Shown: one piece after another, positions 30,301 through 42,805 of the stretch
Numbering within the stretch: the first letter of the stretch is position 1
Layout: every line of letters starts with the position of its first letter
Origin: Saturnia japonica
Lineage: Eukaryota > Arthropoda > Insecta > Lepidoptera > Saturniidae
Direction: 5' to 3'
Assembly: GCA_033032175.1 (NCBI GenBank)
Contig: CM065316.1
Coordinates: 5,116,115 to 5,180,114 of the forward strand
Length of the DNA: 64,000 bases
Notes under the pieces: model-generated
Database searches by the model: none
Told to the model about the DNA's origin: nothing
Seen by the model: only the letters and a program-made list of their open reading frames with translations
Position numbers and translations under genes: made by a program

Positions 30301-32025
30301 ATATTAGTATAGATTAAAGTATTCATTCAATAAAGATTAATTTAAAATTCAGTAAGCTTGCATTCAAAATTACTCGCGCTATTCAAATTGGTAATGACAA
30401 AAACGAAAAAAAAAATTAAAGGGTCAGTCAATACGAAAATAACAAATTAAAAATGTTTGTATGGGAAAAGTCGAAAATCGACTTCACGTATAGACCGAAT
30501 TAGCCTAATGCATTGTTTTAGTGGTCTGAATCCATCTTCGCAATATTGCCTTTCTAATGAAACCGGTTTGGGGCAAATCGGTTCAATGGTTTCAAAGTCT
30601 TATAACGGATATAGGTAGAAACAATTTTTGTATTTTATATATTTAGAAGATATCCAGACACACAATTAATACCCTATTTGTGTGAACCGCATACTTCAGG
30701 GACTTGCAAAAAAATGGTGGATTTTCGTCTTTGGAACATAAAAAACAGCAAGAATCTTTAGGTTTTTTTAATGATTTCACATTGAACTACCAGCGCGCAT
30801 ATCTATAAAAAACTAAAAAGTAAAGCAATGTGCTCGGAAAAAGTTTATTCACTTAATATAATTACAAAAACGTAAAGAAATTAATACGTATATTTATTAT
30901 TTCTGATATGATCGCTCCACGCATATGAATAAACTCTCCCGCGGCCTTTTCATCGTTACACTACCTCATATTCTTAAATCTATCTGTATCTTTATCATTT
31001 ATCTATAAACAGGATGCATGCGAGATTCAAGAAGAATTGAAGACGGTTCACATCTCTGCGTTAAAACTATCATTTTTTAATCATATTATTATCATTGATG
31101 TGAAGCAAGTAAAGGTAATTTTCGACGGGAATAAAAGCATTCTGATGGAACGTCGCGACGTGCCATTTGATTAGCGTTTCGTCTGATCGAGTCGTAACAA
31201 CTAAGACCTCAATATTGACTGAACGCTTCTCTCTCAACTACATAAACTCACGACTTTACGTGTGTATTTATTGGCTGACCGCCACCGCGCCGTAAATGCA
31301 ACTCTCCTTATGGTTTGTGGGAAGTGGATGGTGGGGAAGAAATAGACATTTGACGTGAGGAAATCCCACGTCCGTTCCGTTTTAATAAACTATATAATCA
31401 ATCAAAAGTAATGGTCTGTAGGTGTTCTGAGTAAATTATATTGTCAATATATAAAATTAATTTTTGTTCAATCTTGTAGATTTTTGTTTACCATTTTAAT
31501 AAAGACAACAATATATAATAATATATTTACTATTTTAATTATTAAGTTGCAATAACATGCTTAAATACTTACGATATAGGGAAATTTATTTCAGTATCTT
31601 TTATATCCGTCGACACCAGCCACCGCGCCGCACCGTCTTGGAAACCACAAACTATTAGAAGAGTCGCGCTTACAGCGGTCGACCTATGGTGTCCCAGCGT
31701 TGTTTCTTATGTAACCTTATAGGTTATTCGTGAATATCAGCGCTTTCTTTTCGTTTCTATTTATTCATATTTCAAGATAAAAACATGATTCAATTTTGAG
31801 GTTTCATACCTGCCAGGCATCCGACGAAGCCTCATATTTTTTCAAACAAGAATCTAGTTTTTTTAAAGCAATAAATCTTACTATATTATAGTATATATCG
31901 CATATATATGCGCCTACGTATTTTCAGAAAATATTTTCAATCTTTCCTCAATTCAATTTATTTTTGGGAGTGGCATAAAATAATTCCACGTACCTAAATA
32001 TCGCTATCAATGTAGACCATTATAA
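30301..32025. other. unassigned DNA
   Basis: No recognisable gene or RNA in 1.7 kb. GC-richer spots lie near 31140-31360 and 31600-31700 ('gccaccgcgccg' occurs in both, at about 31282 and 31619). Confidence 0.4.
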
Positions 32026-32029
32026 ACAT

Positions 32030-32150
32030 AAGTTGTTTTTTTTAGAACTGACTATACTGTTAGCCTTAGGGACCCTGAAGCCGCTGCGGCTTGTACAGCT
32101 TCACCGAACTAGGGGGCGAGCGCAGAGGGCACTCAGCCGCGATCTTTTAA
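32030..32150 (-). mobile_element. Jockey-like LINE 3' tail
   Basis: 'gaactgactatactgttagc', 'cttagggaccctgaagccgc', 'acagcttcaccgaactaggg' and 'gcactcagccgcga' match the family 3' end on the minus strand. Confidence 0.8.
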
Positions 32151-32750
32151 TTCACAAACAAATTGATTCTTGTATGATTCAGTTCATGTTGGTGTGAATC
32201 GGATTTTCGTTGCAACTCTCATACACACGGACTACCGGTGTATAGCTTAGTGTCTAGTCTAACCTATATCGTGACGATGTCGATGATACGCGTACTTCCT
32301 TACTCAGAGCTCAAGAACATTTTATTCACATGCTATATTTTATATTTCATTTACATACTACATTTTTGTTCAGTGCTCAGTGCATTTAATTATAAGTAAA
32401 AAGATAATTTGCTTATCGAATATGTAAAATGTTGCAATTATTCCTTGAGGTCACTATATCTCAACTCGACACTAAGAGCTCCTAACAACCATAATTACCG
32501 GTAAGAAGTTAACTATTTAATTTAAAAATCGATTCAATTCAGATACGATTATCGTTCAGTTAGTTTGTGTGAATATATTTAATTTGTCAAGTGGTGTATT
32601 AACAAAGTAATACAATATTATGTGCAATATTCTGGATATCAAAAATGAAAATTCTTCAAATTTTATCGTATTTATTTTTTATATTAATCGAGGAAAAAAT
32701 GAGTTAATATCAAAATTTAAAACATTAATGGATACATGTAGATACTTATG
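32151..32750. other. unassigned DNA
   Basis: No recognisable gene, RNA or repeat. Confidence 0.4.
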
Positions 32751-32751
32751 A

Positions 32752-33005
32752 ATTGTTTATACTACAAAGGTGGTAAACAAGGATACGGCCGCCTGATGAT
32801 AAACGGCTACCGTAGCATATGGCGCAGTACCAACCTTGAATCCCCCTTCCCCAAGAAGCTCTGGTAATCCTACTCACCACAGGAACACAACAGAAGGTTA
32901 TTTAGCCGCGATCTTCTGTAGGGTGGAGGTATTCCTCCAGTAGGGCTGATCCAACCAGAGAGAAATCTCTAAAGAAATTTCCCTGTGGCCGTACTTCTCT
33001 CAAAA
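32752..33005 (+). repeat. 'acggcycgyytgatggtaag' repeat, copy 2
   Basis: 'actacaaaggtggtaaacaa', 'gatacggccgcctgatgata', 'aagaagctctggtaatccta', 'ctcaccacaggaacacaac' and 'cttctgtagggtggaggta' give the fullest version of this family in the window. Confidence 0.75.
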
Positions 33006-33159
33006 TGTATTTACACGCAATAGACATTATAACTTCTTTGAATAGTAATATTTCATGTTATACGTCAAATTATGACCAATATAGTAATTACCAGTATAGT
33101 CACATGAGTTTCACTACAATAAAACAAGAGGTTTAGCATGCAACTTTATGGTTTCATTT

Positions 33160-33335
33160 TTATATTTTTTTATAACTCTGCTAAAGAAGTATAATTGCAA
33201 CGATTTTCAACAAAACTAGGAAAACTTAAAAAATATCGAAATCGATTCATAAACGGAGAAGTTATGGTTGAACACCCATAAAAAAATATACATTCGAATT
33301 TAGAACGTTCTAATAGAAACTGCTTCTGACGTATG
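33160..33335 (-). repeat. 'tatgaaccgatttggatgat' repeat, diverged copy
   Basis: 'aaatcgattcataaacgga', 'gttatggttgaacaccca' and 'catt' match 10320-10400 in the same orientation. Confidence 0.5.
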
Positions 33336-34244
33336 GAAGTTTCGTGAACATCGTAAAAACTCGTCAACGACAATTCACAGTACCCAAAAACGATATTGAA
33401 ATTTCGTAATTTTTTTAAATCATCACACGGTGAAGTGACGACACTTTACAATCCACAATCCATCGCCAGTCCTTAATTTGAAAAACAGGTGTCCGTTACG
33501 AGATGTTGTCAACCTTCGGCGCATTTTTAAATCCTTCTGCTTTAGTTAGCGAACAAACCGCTATAGTTGACGCGGAGCTACCGTCGGCCAACTAGCTAAT
33601 AAGCACCGCGCGCACTCGCCTGGCACACATTCACTACTCCCTTTATTAGCAATTCAGATATGCGAAAGCGATATTGTGGTCATATAAGTGGAACTTAGTA
33701 TCGGGCGCACAATTTCATTTTATCACACTGATATTATTACGGATAGTAGTTAAAGAGAATGTCGGTATAACCTACCAATACAGCGTTATTGGCCACATAA
33801 AATCACTTGACGTAATAAGCCGGGAGTTTCATATATTTGTCGGACAAATCGACCATTTTGCCATATTATCGAGTATATAGTCTCATTTGCATGTAAGATA
33901 TTTTGCTTTTATTATGAAAATTACCATTTTATTTATTAGTATACCCGATCGGGTAGTATATTTATGGAAATTGAATTGGTCGTTGGAATTTTGCCTATTA
34001 GTAATTGTCACGTCTGTGGACGTAGTAGGTACAATTATAGAATATATTATTACCTCATACATTTGAGTTGTTTATTCGCAGTAATTACCTGTCAATTTAT
34101 AAATTAGAATAAAGGATATGTTTAAATTAATTAAAAGCAATCTCGCTTTGTAATTTAGCAGATAAGTTTCGACTCCCGCTAAGCCAGCAATAATTGTTTT
34201 TAACCATAGACGTGGTATTATACTACATTTATGTTTTTCGCAAT
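33336..34244. other. unassigned DNA with one 14-bp palindrome
   Basis: No gene recognised. A perfect palindrome TACCCGATCGGGTA lies at 33942-33955. A GC-richer spot lies at 33545-33625. Open frames at 33170-33373 and 33674-33880 lack family resemblance. Confidence 0.4.
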
Positions 34245-34480
34245 CTGTTTTTGACCGACTTTATAAAAAGGAGATTTCCAATTCAGTTTTTTTTTTATAT
34301 GTTAATTTGCTTAGAACTCCGTTATTTATAAACCGATTTAAAAAAGGGGATAATTTCATGTGCAAGATAAAACTAGGAACTCTTCAAAATTTAATAGGAA
34401 ATATATAGTGATTGATATATTTGTAGGTTTACGATAATCCAAAACTAGGTAGATACCTAACATATAACTATGTCATGTGA
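34245..34480 (+). repeat. 'tatgaaccgatttggatgat' repeat, truncated copy
   Basis: 'gaccgactttataaaaagga' and 'gaactccgttatttataaac' then 'cgattt' and 'aactaggaactcttcaaaat' match the family with deletions. Confidence 0.6.
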
Positions 34481-36160
34481 AGCGGACAGGTAAAAAAATT
34501 TGATGTTTCCGATTTTAGTAATTTTTAGGTATGTTATACCTAGACATTTAGACCAAATTAGACCTAGATACAAGTAGAAAATTTGTTAATCGATTTACAT
34601 ATCTTTGAAATTAATAAATTGAGTTATTAATGTTATGATGATGATACAATCGTTGTTAAACAAAACCACACGTCACTCGAGCGGTTATACCTACGCATGG
34701 GCTAGAAAATTAATGTCTCAAACTAGTATGTATTATGCTGTTAATATGTATTATAATGTATGCACCAGTTACTATCTTTTAGTCTAAGATCAATTGTTTC
34801 GACAAATTTTACGTACATGGCTTCCGGTAGCTCCTCATCCTCCAGTTGATCTCTTCTTAGGACCGGCCATTTGTTTTTTACTATGCCCGTAGTTTAATTA
34901 ACTAGTCCTTCAGAGACGTAAATCTTAACATCACACAGGATTCTGCGCCAATTTTTATCGATTACAAAAACCACCACATATATTGACGTATTTAAGAATT
35001 ACATTTTCAGGTGGTTTTCTGCCATTTTCTACCCATAATCGTTTTCAATAAACCACTTACCTACGGAACGCAAGATTCACCAAAAAGGAAGAAATATTTT
35101 TTTTAACAAAAATAAAACTGAGTCCAATATATTCTACTCTGAAATATCTGCGTTATTTATTAGGACAATAATATACATTTATTGTGATTATTGGAGTTCA
35201 GTTTACTTGCCGTTAATGGTTAGTGTTCCGCTCTTTAAGGTCGCACCGTAAAATAAACTATAAACAAAATAAAAATAAAATGCAAAAGGAATTATTAAAA
35301 TCTGACTGGTAGTCGACAAACGATTAACAATCTCTTAAGTATTATAATATAGATTATATACAAAGAATAATAATACACTCTTCCTCATTACTAAGTTAAC
35401 GAGCACCGGTAATGACAGACGAGCTATCAAACCGCGCAGTGATCTGCGACGGTGACCACCAAGGATAAGCAAAAACTGACAGTCTAGTGTTGTGTAACCA
35501 CCAATGACATTTATACCGACACTCCGTACTAAAATTATTGTTGAGAAAAAATAACACATTCGAGTATGATTCCGATACCACACCTGAAGGTATAGGAAAT
35601 CATCCAATTACTTAATCAGAAAATACCTTATCTTCAAAGTTGAATAATACTTATATCTTGGTTAATTAACAACATATATTTTTACTTTACTTTACCGGGA
35701 TATTAATCGGTCGTGTTTGTTTATTAATAAATTTTTCTTCTTCATCTTATTTTTCTACTTTGGCAAACAATCCTCGTTATTAAAGATTACTGTCATTGTC
35801 GAGTAAGTACCTAATTATTTCGTTTTACAGAGTATCTTGTACTGATTTCAGTGTTCTAACAAATTGGTAACTAGCTTTGTCAAAGTTTCCAGGGATTTTT
35901 ATGACATCCCAGAATTTATGTTCCATGTTATCTGTTTATATATGTATATAACAATGGATGTTTGTATGTATGTTTCCTATGAACTGCAAAACGGCTGGAG
36001 AAATTTTGATGAAATTTTCAGTTAAAAGAGAGACAAGATCGTGTAAAGTTTGGTAGAGATCGTATAAAAAAAGATCAGAGCCACAACACGAGACCGGATT
36101 CCCTAGTTATTTATCATTTGTGCAAAATAACCTAACTATATTACGGAAAATTCCAATAAT
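34481..36160. other. unassigned DNA
   Basis: No recognisable gene or RNA. 'tgtatgtatgtttcctatga' and 'ctgcaaaacggctggagaaa' near 35960-36060 resemble the middle of common Helitron-like repeats. The 90-codon frame at 35335-35607 is without resemblance. Confidence 0.4.
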
Positions 36161-36164
36161 ATAG

Positions 36165-36545
36165 CATAACTGACTGTGCCCGCAGCTCCACTCGAGTGGA
36201 CTGCAGAGTGCATTCGGTATTGTGATGATCCCAATATTACCCACGGCACGGGCGCGGCGATCGCCTGCCGGTTATTTTTAAAATAATTATAGAATTTGCG
36301 TGCAATCCTAATTTTTTTTAAAAATAACAGTATCCTAAGTTACTCCTTATAACATCAGCTACGTGCCAGTGAAAGTACCGTCAAAATCGGCCAGACCGTT
36401 TCGGAGATTAGACGAAACAAAACAGATAGACAGACATACAAAAAAATATTAAAAAATTGTTTTTGTTGTGGATACCATATATACGTTCATATGCATTTAG
36501 TAAAAAGGTGTTATTTGGTCATTACAAACACTCTTCAATTTTATT
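36165..36545 (+). repeat. Helitron-like repeat ('ctagctgtgcccgcggcttcg' family)
   Basis: Starts 'ctgactgtgcccgcagctcc', continues through 'ccggttatttttaaaataat', 'gtgaaagtaccgtcaaaatc' and 'catttagtaaaaaggtgtt', and ends 'caattttatttatttg'. Confidence 0.75.
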
Positions 36546-37030
36546 TATTTGTGTATAAATATAGGACCATATAACGAAGATGCAATACATAATAAAAATC
36601 ACTACATGACAAACCAAAATCCCAGCCCAACTCAAACATTGATTTTATTTAATACTGGCCCAACATATGATAAAAAAAAATTGTACAGAAAAAAACAAAT
36701 TATGAATATATTTTTCTCGGTGACTGTACACGCTAGCTAAAGGAAACCAGTCTCGCAATTTACACAAAAGCGGAAACGTCCATTATTCAAACTCGGTTAT
36801 GCACTGCGAGCGAATGTTCCATATCATTCTCTAAAACTGTATTAAATCTCTTTAAAACACAATAATTCACGCATTCAAATCGCTCGCCGCCATTTTTTAT
36901 GTTGCGTGTGTTTCGCGCCTTTTCGGGTGCGGGCGTCCGCCCTAATAAAATTAGAGATTGTAGAGCTAACAACGCTTAGATAATACTTTATATATAACGG
37001 TATGAGTAACTCGTAACACATTTTTTAAGT
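36546..37030. other. unassigned DNA
   Basis: No gene recognised. Open frames at 36549-36740 and 36787-36972 have no family resemblance. Confidence 0.4.
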
Positions 37031-37034
37031 AGTA

Positions 37035-37240
37035 CTTCTTTTAGCGTGTTTGATAGAGGAAAAAATAGTGACATGATGAAGTTAGCCATCTATGACAGTA
37101 ATGGTTTTTTTATTGTGTTAAAATTATTTAATTGTGTATAAAGAGTTATTAATTTCATTTTCATTAAAATTATTTTATCACAATAAAATTAATTTAAACT
37201 ATTATCATTAATGGCTAGCTTCATCATGTTGTTGGCACGC
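37035..37240. mobile_element. MITE, 'gatgaagttagccatcaacgat' family, copy 2
   Basis: The left arm 'acatgatgaagttagccatc' (37071-37090) pairs with the right arm 'atggctagcttcatcatgtt'. Both arms continue inward imperfectly (atgacagtaatgg and ctattatcattaatgg). The interior is AT-rich. Confidence 0.75.
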
Positions 37241-38510
37241 GGAATAAAAATTTTACCGTTATTTTTGTTTTATTATCCCAAATAAGTGTAAGGTCTTAAG
37301 TGCGTACAAGTACCTACACACAATAATTTTATTATTATTTTATATCTTAAGGGTTTACTAAAATGCGGTTACATAACAATGGCCAATAGTCAGTCCACCG
37401 ACAAATTGAAAATTCTTCGCCAACCACCCACCGGTATATTGCACTTAGCCAATATAACCTATTAGATATATATGTGAGTATATCCTACTATTATCGACAA
37501 ATTAAGATTTACTACTTTTAATAAAAGTTGGTGGTAACAATTAAGGGCCACTCTTATTATTTATTTTTAATTTGAATTTTATTTAGTATAATAAAGGTGA
37601 AAGGGCTGGAGTAAATGTATTAACTTTTCTGGTACAGTATTTAATAAATAATCGAATTCATATAATTATGACATATTTTATATAAAAATACTTATAGTCT
37701 GATACAAGGATAAACTTCATGTATCTAATATAGAATTCCACCTCGAGAAAAACCCCAATATCACTCACTCGATAAATATGATATCATTCTGCTATAATAT
37801 AAGTAAAAATAACAAAGTATTAAACTTCCTTTAGTAATCTGGGATGTTAAAATTAGTTATTTATGTTATATTTGGTAACTCTCTAAATAGCAATAGTTAA
37901 AATTATTTGTGAAAAATATAGCCGCTCCACATTCATATCCTAGAACGTAAATTTAATTTACGTCCGCTCTATACATTTGAAACTCTCTTACTCTTGGGAA
38001 CATAAATCGCCAGATTCGTTCCTTGTCTCTGCCCGCCTTCGTCCAATGTTGATTTAACATGGTTTTAGTATTATTGATTCTTTATTATACATTCGTATTG
38101 TCTATGCGCACGCGAGTTACGTACTTTAATTAATATAAAGCTATTGTTTGTGTTATATAACTACGTATTTTTGTTGACTTTAACGTGACCGTAATGGATA
38201 TTTATTTTATAGGCGCTGTAATTTGTTTTACGTTATAGTTGGATAGTCTTCATTGCGCCTCTTACTACCCATGGCCTTTAAATCCTGAAGTTTTAAAATT
38301 TGTTTTCAAGCACTTGAGATTCTTTAGAGCTCATCATTATTTGAAGCCTAAGCTGTTAGATACTTTATAAACCATATAGGTTTAGCGTTAACACATAAAA
38401 AAAGACAATAACTGTAAACATTTACATTTAAGTTCCTTCCTCAAGTCTAAAATGAAATTATTTTTGATTTGATTTTTTTACCAAAATCACACTTTATGTT
38501 ATGTGACATT
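37241..38510. other. unassigned AT-rich DNA
   Basis: No recognisable gene, RNA or repeat family. Confidence 0.45.
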
Positions 38511-38514
38511 GTGG

Positions 38515-38600
38515 CCTAAGATGGTGGTAACACGTTAAATTTAGTGAAAGACTGACATTCAAGTGCATCAGCCGGAACACAAATATAGGTGCTTGAAGAC
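38515..38600 (-). mobile_element. SINE family 3 body fragment
   Basis: 'tggcctaagatggtggtaac', 'cattcaagtgcatcagccgg' and 'aacacaaatataggtgcttg' match the minus-strand body. Confidence 0.65.
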
Positions 38601-39048
38601 ATCCTCCGCAGGGGACGGGCGGCTAACTTCGCTTCCGCACACGCGTTACGTCCTCTCTCTCTTGCGGCAACTCATGCCTAGGTCCGTTCCCTCAGTGTGG
38701 AACCCTTGAGTCATGTAGCCGCTCGCGCGATACATGTGACACTGCACTTGAATTCACTAGCTACCCACAGACATCATTACACACAATATGTTCATACATA
38801 CTTGGGCATCACACGGGTAAATAGGTTCTGTAAATGGTTTTTTTTTCTTTTTTCGATAGTTAGTTTCGACCATGTTTACTGATCACTAAATACATACACA
38901 TACACATGTTCCTTACTTAGTTTAGCTCGAATTCTTATGGATAGGGAATTAGTCAGACTGCGAATTCAATGCAATCGCGGCAACAGCCCAAGCCGAGGTC
39001 CGGCCACTTTGGAACCCGTGCACGCTTATTGACCACGCTTTCGCGGCT
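38600..39048 (+). mobile_element. Jockey-like LINE 3' end (diverged)
   Basis: Matches 4437-4930 through 'acgggcggctaacttcgctt', 'cctaggtccgttccctcagt' and 'acgctttcgcggct', with many substitutions. It retains the very end of the coding region and most of the 3'UTR. The open frames at 38697-38882 and 38953-39201 belong to it. Confidence 0.75.
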
Positions 39049-39059
39049 ATCAAAAAAAG

Positions 39060-39225
39060 AAATATATGTAACTCGACCACAGCTCCATCTATCGAATGCT
39101 AAGATATCTATAAAATATCGTCTCGATAAAACAAATATATAGTGTAAATATAAGCTCAATCGGTTAAGTCGTTCAGAAGTTATAGAATCACAAACAGACA
39201 TACAAGATTTTTATATATAAAGATA
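39060..39225 (+). repeat. Helitron-like repeat, 3' part
   Basis: 'cgtctcgataaaacaaatat', 'tcaatcggttaagtcgttca' and 'gaagttatagaatcacaaac' match 9810-9915. Confidence 0.6.
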
Positions 39226-39765
39226 AATACAGATACAAATTAACAACCATACTCAATCAATCCGCAATCTAGCATCGAACAAGCATAAATGCTAACATAC
39301 TAATTAGAATCGAACAGTGAATATGCGGTAAAACAAATCGTTACTCGTACATGCAAATGCTGTCCAATGAAATACAACATTGGTGCCGTTTAAACTTTAA
39401 CTTAGATTATATTACCTATCGCTGACATGTTTATCCAAGTTAAGACATCCAAACACCTCGTACGGTAATAGTAAAATTCGTTCTAGTATCACTGGTAAAC
39501 AGCTTTGCCCGAGTTGGAAAGGTACAAGATATCAACTTTTTCCGCTACAAAGCGCGTAACTCCAATTCACATAGCTACTTTTTACATATTCTATACTTTG
39601 TTTGTACAAGTTTGCTCTCGTAATGCACAAAAATATAGTTTTATAACCTTATTTTACAAAACACATAACGAAAAAGTACAATAAACTAAGTTAACAGTGC
39701 ATCAAAAATCAATTGACCGAAAATAGTCTTTACGCAATTGGTATTGGAAAGATTCGATATTATGA
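39226..39765. other. unassigned DNA
   Basis: No recognisable gene, RNA or repeat. Confidence 0.4.
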
Positions 39766-39769
39766 TTTT

Positions 39770-39845
39770 CTTTATATCTGACTCTACTGTTAGCCATAAG
39801 GGGCCTGGAGCCTCAAACAGCTTTGAGAGCTTCACTTTAATAATA
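39770..39845 (-). mobile_element. Jockey-like LINE 3' tail
   Basis: 'tctgactctactgttagcca', 'taaggggcctggagcctcaa' and 'agcttcact' match the extreme 3' end. Confidence 0.65.
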
Positions 39846-40200
39846 ACTTCACTTTACACTTTACACTTTTCACTTTATTAATTTTTTTTGTAACGAAGTT
39901 ACTTATCGTGAGGTAGGAGCTAAACTGAAAAAAGTGACCGACCCGACAAACTAAAAATAAACAAACACACATATACCTATAAAGGATATTCAAAACTATG
40001 ACAGTCGTAGAATTAGCTCAGCAGTGTAAGATTTAAACGCACTGTTACATGTTAATGATATAACCATATAAAAAAATTTATATACAACAGTACGTAAAAA
40101 TCTGGTCATAACATAATATATAGCCAAAGGAACTTCGTTCCTACCAGGTGTCTCACAATACCTCTCGAGGTTTTTTTATCATGTTTTGTTAAGTATTGTA
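39846..40200. repeat. repeat remnants with GGAACTTCGTTCC hairpins
   Basis: Short tandem CACTTTACA-like units (39828-39882), then GTAACGAAGTTAC (about 39890-39902), and at the other end GGAACTTCGTTCC (about 40130-40142) followed by 'taccaggtgtctcacaatac' and 'ctctcgagg'. The two related hairpins in opposite sense may be ends of one decayed element. Confidence 0.35.
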
Positions 40201-41860
40201 GTGGCTTTCTTCTTCGTCTTTGCCCCGATTAACTAATGTCGCCACAATGTTTTCATCCTTCATGTTCTGAATTGAAATTTAGTATAATTTTTATGATCGA
40301 TCGCCTACTTGACGTCAACCAAAAAACGGTTGCTTAAATATACATATTATTATAGCCCAATTTAAAGAAACCCGTAACTCATTTATCCATTGTTTTCTAA
40401 AGAGCATTTTTTTTTCAACTTAATTTTTTTTGGCATTATGATTATGGATGTTAAACTCGAATATAGAGATTTTTCTATATTTACTTAGCGTCCAGTTAAA
40501 TTTTGTTGTATTTAAAGTTACGATGTTATTTATATCATTAGGTGTCAATATTTACTTCGTTTACTAAACTCCTGGAAGTCTAGTCGGTGGTCTACTTCGA
40601 TGAAATACTTTTTGGTAGTATGTGCGACACATTTCAAATGCAATACGTGGTAATTAAAGAATACAATGCTTATATCGATAACTATATGGAAGCGAATAAT
40701 AAACTGTGTAGGCATGGTTCAGAGCACTATCTTGCCGTGTCCGCGATTAGACAACTTCTGATCTGTCGAGTGGGTCTACGATCATATTTACGCTATGCTT
40801 TGCTTGTCATTTATGCGAGAGCGCATTAATCAATTACACGACTGGTACGGGAAGTCAATATAAAAATGAAAATTATTTAAAAGAATTTTTTTCTCCCACA
40901 ACTATAGACATTTTTTGTTGTTATTTTTCAACCAGTACCAACAAATACATTTGATTAAGACATTCAGATGAAAAGATTCATTACCATTAAGTAAACAAAA
41001 GATAAAAGCGCCCCGTCCCATACAAATCTACTAAAGACATAATGCCGACGGCGCCCATATTTCCAATATAACGACGTTCTTAGATTTACTCAGTACATGT
41101 TAAACGCATTGCACTGCCTATCACATATCCACCTTACTAATTAAGTCAACAGACGAGAAGAAAGCTGTAACTTTGACAATGTTTTCCATACATTACAGAC
41201 AATACAGAGACCAATTTAATATGACTTGATTTTGTATGATAAGCAACTTGAATTGGGATCAAGTAATATCGGCCATCGTAAAAAGCGAGACCGCGCATAG
41301 ACCTATGCCTATTTAGACACGTCCAAATCGAGCAGCGGACACAGTAGTGCCACCATATAGAGTGAACAATAGGGCAGGAATGACAATCGCGCGCGATCCC
41401 GCGTTCTGCCCTCATTATTGTCCCGTGTGTAGTACGAAGCTTACTTCGCCTTTAATATCGGTAATGTTGTAGGAGATATGAGTAAGGAAGTGATTCAATA
41501 GAAAATGGATACTGTATTGTCGTATAAGATCTTTGTGAAGATATAAATAAAATAAATTATTTGTTAAATTGTATGATTCTTGTAAATTATTGTATTTCTC
41601 CAAATATGAATGAATATATTTAGGTACTACATAAAGATCGGGAGAAATTTAAATTTCTTATTAAGTTTGTAAAATTAATAAAACGTTTTAAGTTATTTTA
41701 TATTCATTCAAATATTATTACTATGGCTTAGTGTAAGTATTTACGGACAGGGCATCGTTTGACATGAGTTTATTATTCCTAAAATAACATGGAGCTTTCG
41801 AGTTTTATTATCTTTTATAAGTTTAGTGTTTTGACTAAAATCTCACTTCTCACCCCTGAT
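40201..41860. other. unassigned DNA, repeat-poor
   Basis: No known repeat in about 1.6 kb. The 80-codon frame at 40587-40829 and the 89-codon frame at 41146-41415 have no family resemblance. A CpG-only palindrome ATCGCGCGCGAT lies at 41386-41397. Single-copy regulatory DNA or an unrecognised exon could be here. Confidence 0.35.
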
Positions 41861-41867
41861 TTTGTGT

Positions 41868-42125
41868 GTCCCAAGATGGTAACACACTAAGCCTAGTGGG
41901 GAAACTGGCTCTCAAGTGCAACTACCGGATCACACCTAAAGAGGTTTGGCGATAGATTTTCAACCTAAGGGCGGTAGCTAGCCAGTCAGGCATTAGAAAT
42001 TACCCTACAACAATGCTATAGTTTCATCACGATGTCTTCCTTCACTGAAAGCTCAAGCTCTTTGCAAAGATTCCAACTCACGTCGATCGACGCGATGTCT
42101 GTACACGCTACTACTAAGCCAAAAT
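41868..42125 (-). mobile_element. tRNA-derived SINE family 3, near full length
   Basis: Minus orientation. 'ccaagatggtaacacactaa', 'gcctagtggggaaactggct', 'gatagattttcaacctaagg', 'ggtagctagccagtcaggca', 'tttcatcacgatgtcttcct' and 'cacgtcgatcgacgcg' follow in family order, ending in the degraded tRNA head. Confidence 0.85.
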
Positions 42126-42169
42126 GCTATATCGCTTCAAGGAAAACAACGCAACTTTTTTATCATTCT

Positions 42170-42425
42170 ACATCAAAGTGACTACTCTGTACCAGATGGT
42201 GAGCACACTGTAAACCGATAACATCAGCGACAAATATCTATTCACGTTATGAAGGACTCCATGTTATAGGAAGGAGAGAATATACTGCCCGGGAGTCAGT
42301 TCCACAGCTTCACAGTACGACAAAGAGAAGACGTATAAAACTTCTTTGTTCGTGCCGAGGTTGAGGTTACGGTAAAGCTGTGGCGATAAAACCATAAAAC
42401 GGTGGTAGGGTATTTAGGATATTAG
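42170..42425 (+). repeat. unclassified repeat ('ttccacagcttcacagtacg')
   Basis: 'cccgggagtcagttccacag' and 'aagacgtataaaacttcttt' look like a common lepidopteran repeat, but I cannot name it. It ends against 'acggtggtagggtattta', a SINE family 3 phrase. Confidence 0.35.
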
Positions 42426-42429
42426 AGAA

Positions 42430-42675
42430 GTTGAAGTGTTTTAGGCTAGCATATTACGAGCATATCATGAGGAGGTATGAAAGCTATATAACGAAAAGAA
42501 TGTTAAGTATGAAGGTGAATTAATACAGGAGTAGAGGAATACCGAAGAAGATATGGATGGATTAAGAATGATATGCGTATAAAAGGTGTAAATACTGAGA
42601 TGATATTTGATAGAGTGGTAGAAGAAAACATGTTGTGCCGATCCTACTTAAGTAGGATAAGGGGTAAGAAGATGA
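42430..42675 (+). pseudogene. RTE-type LINE reverse transcriptase C-terminal remnant
   Basis: The reading LAYYEHIMRRYESYITKRML continues with SMKVN, a stop, then YRSRGIPKKIWMD and a shift to DMRIKGVNTEM. This matches the RTE-clade C-terminal pattern 'Y.GHVMRR....V.KRV..M.V.G.R.RGRPKKRW.D....DM...G'. In live elements this follows the polymerase domain. Two stops and at least one frameshift make it a pseudogene. The last ~110 bases (cctacttaagtaggataagg, then gtaagaagatga) recur at 45430-45545 with a GATGATGATG end, as expected for RTE elements, which end in short microsatellites instead of poly(A). Confidence 0.75.
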
Positions 42676-42805
42676 CGGTGGTAGAGTATTTTGTAATGCC
42701 CGCCTGCTAACTACCAATCCCAAGTTGAGAATCTATCACCAAATACCGACAGCTGTACTTGAGAGCAAGTTCCCTGACTAAGGCTTAGCCTGTTAAATCA
42801 CATCG
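42675..42805 (+). mobile_element. SINE family 3, 3' portion
   Basis: 'acggtggtagagtattttgt', 'aatgcccgcctgctaactac', 'aagttgagaatctatcacca' and 'cttagcctgttaaatcacat' match the plus-strand body. It directly abuts the RTE 3' end. Confidence 0.75.
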
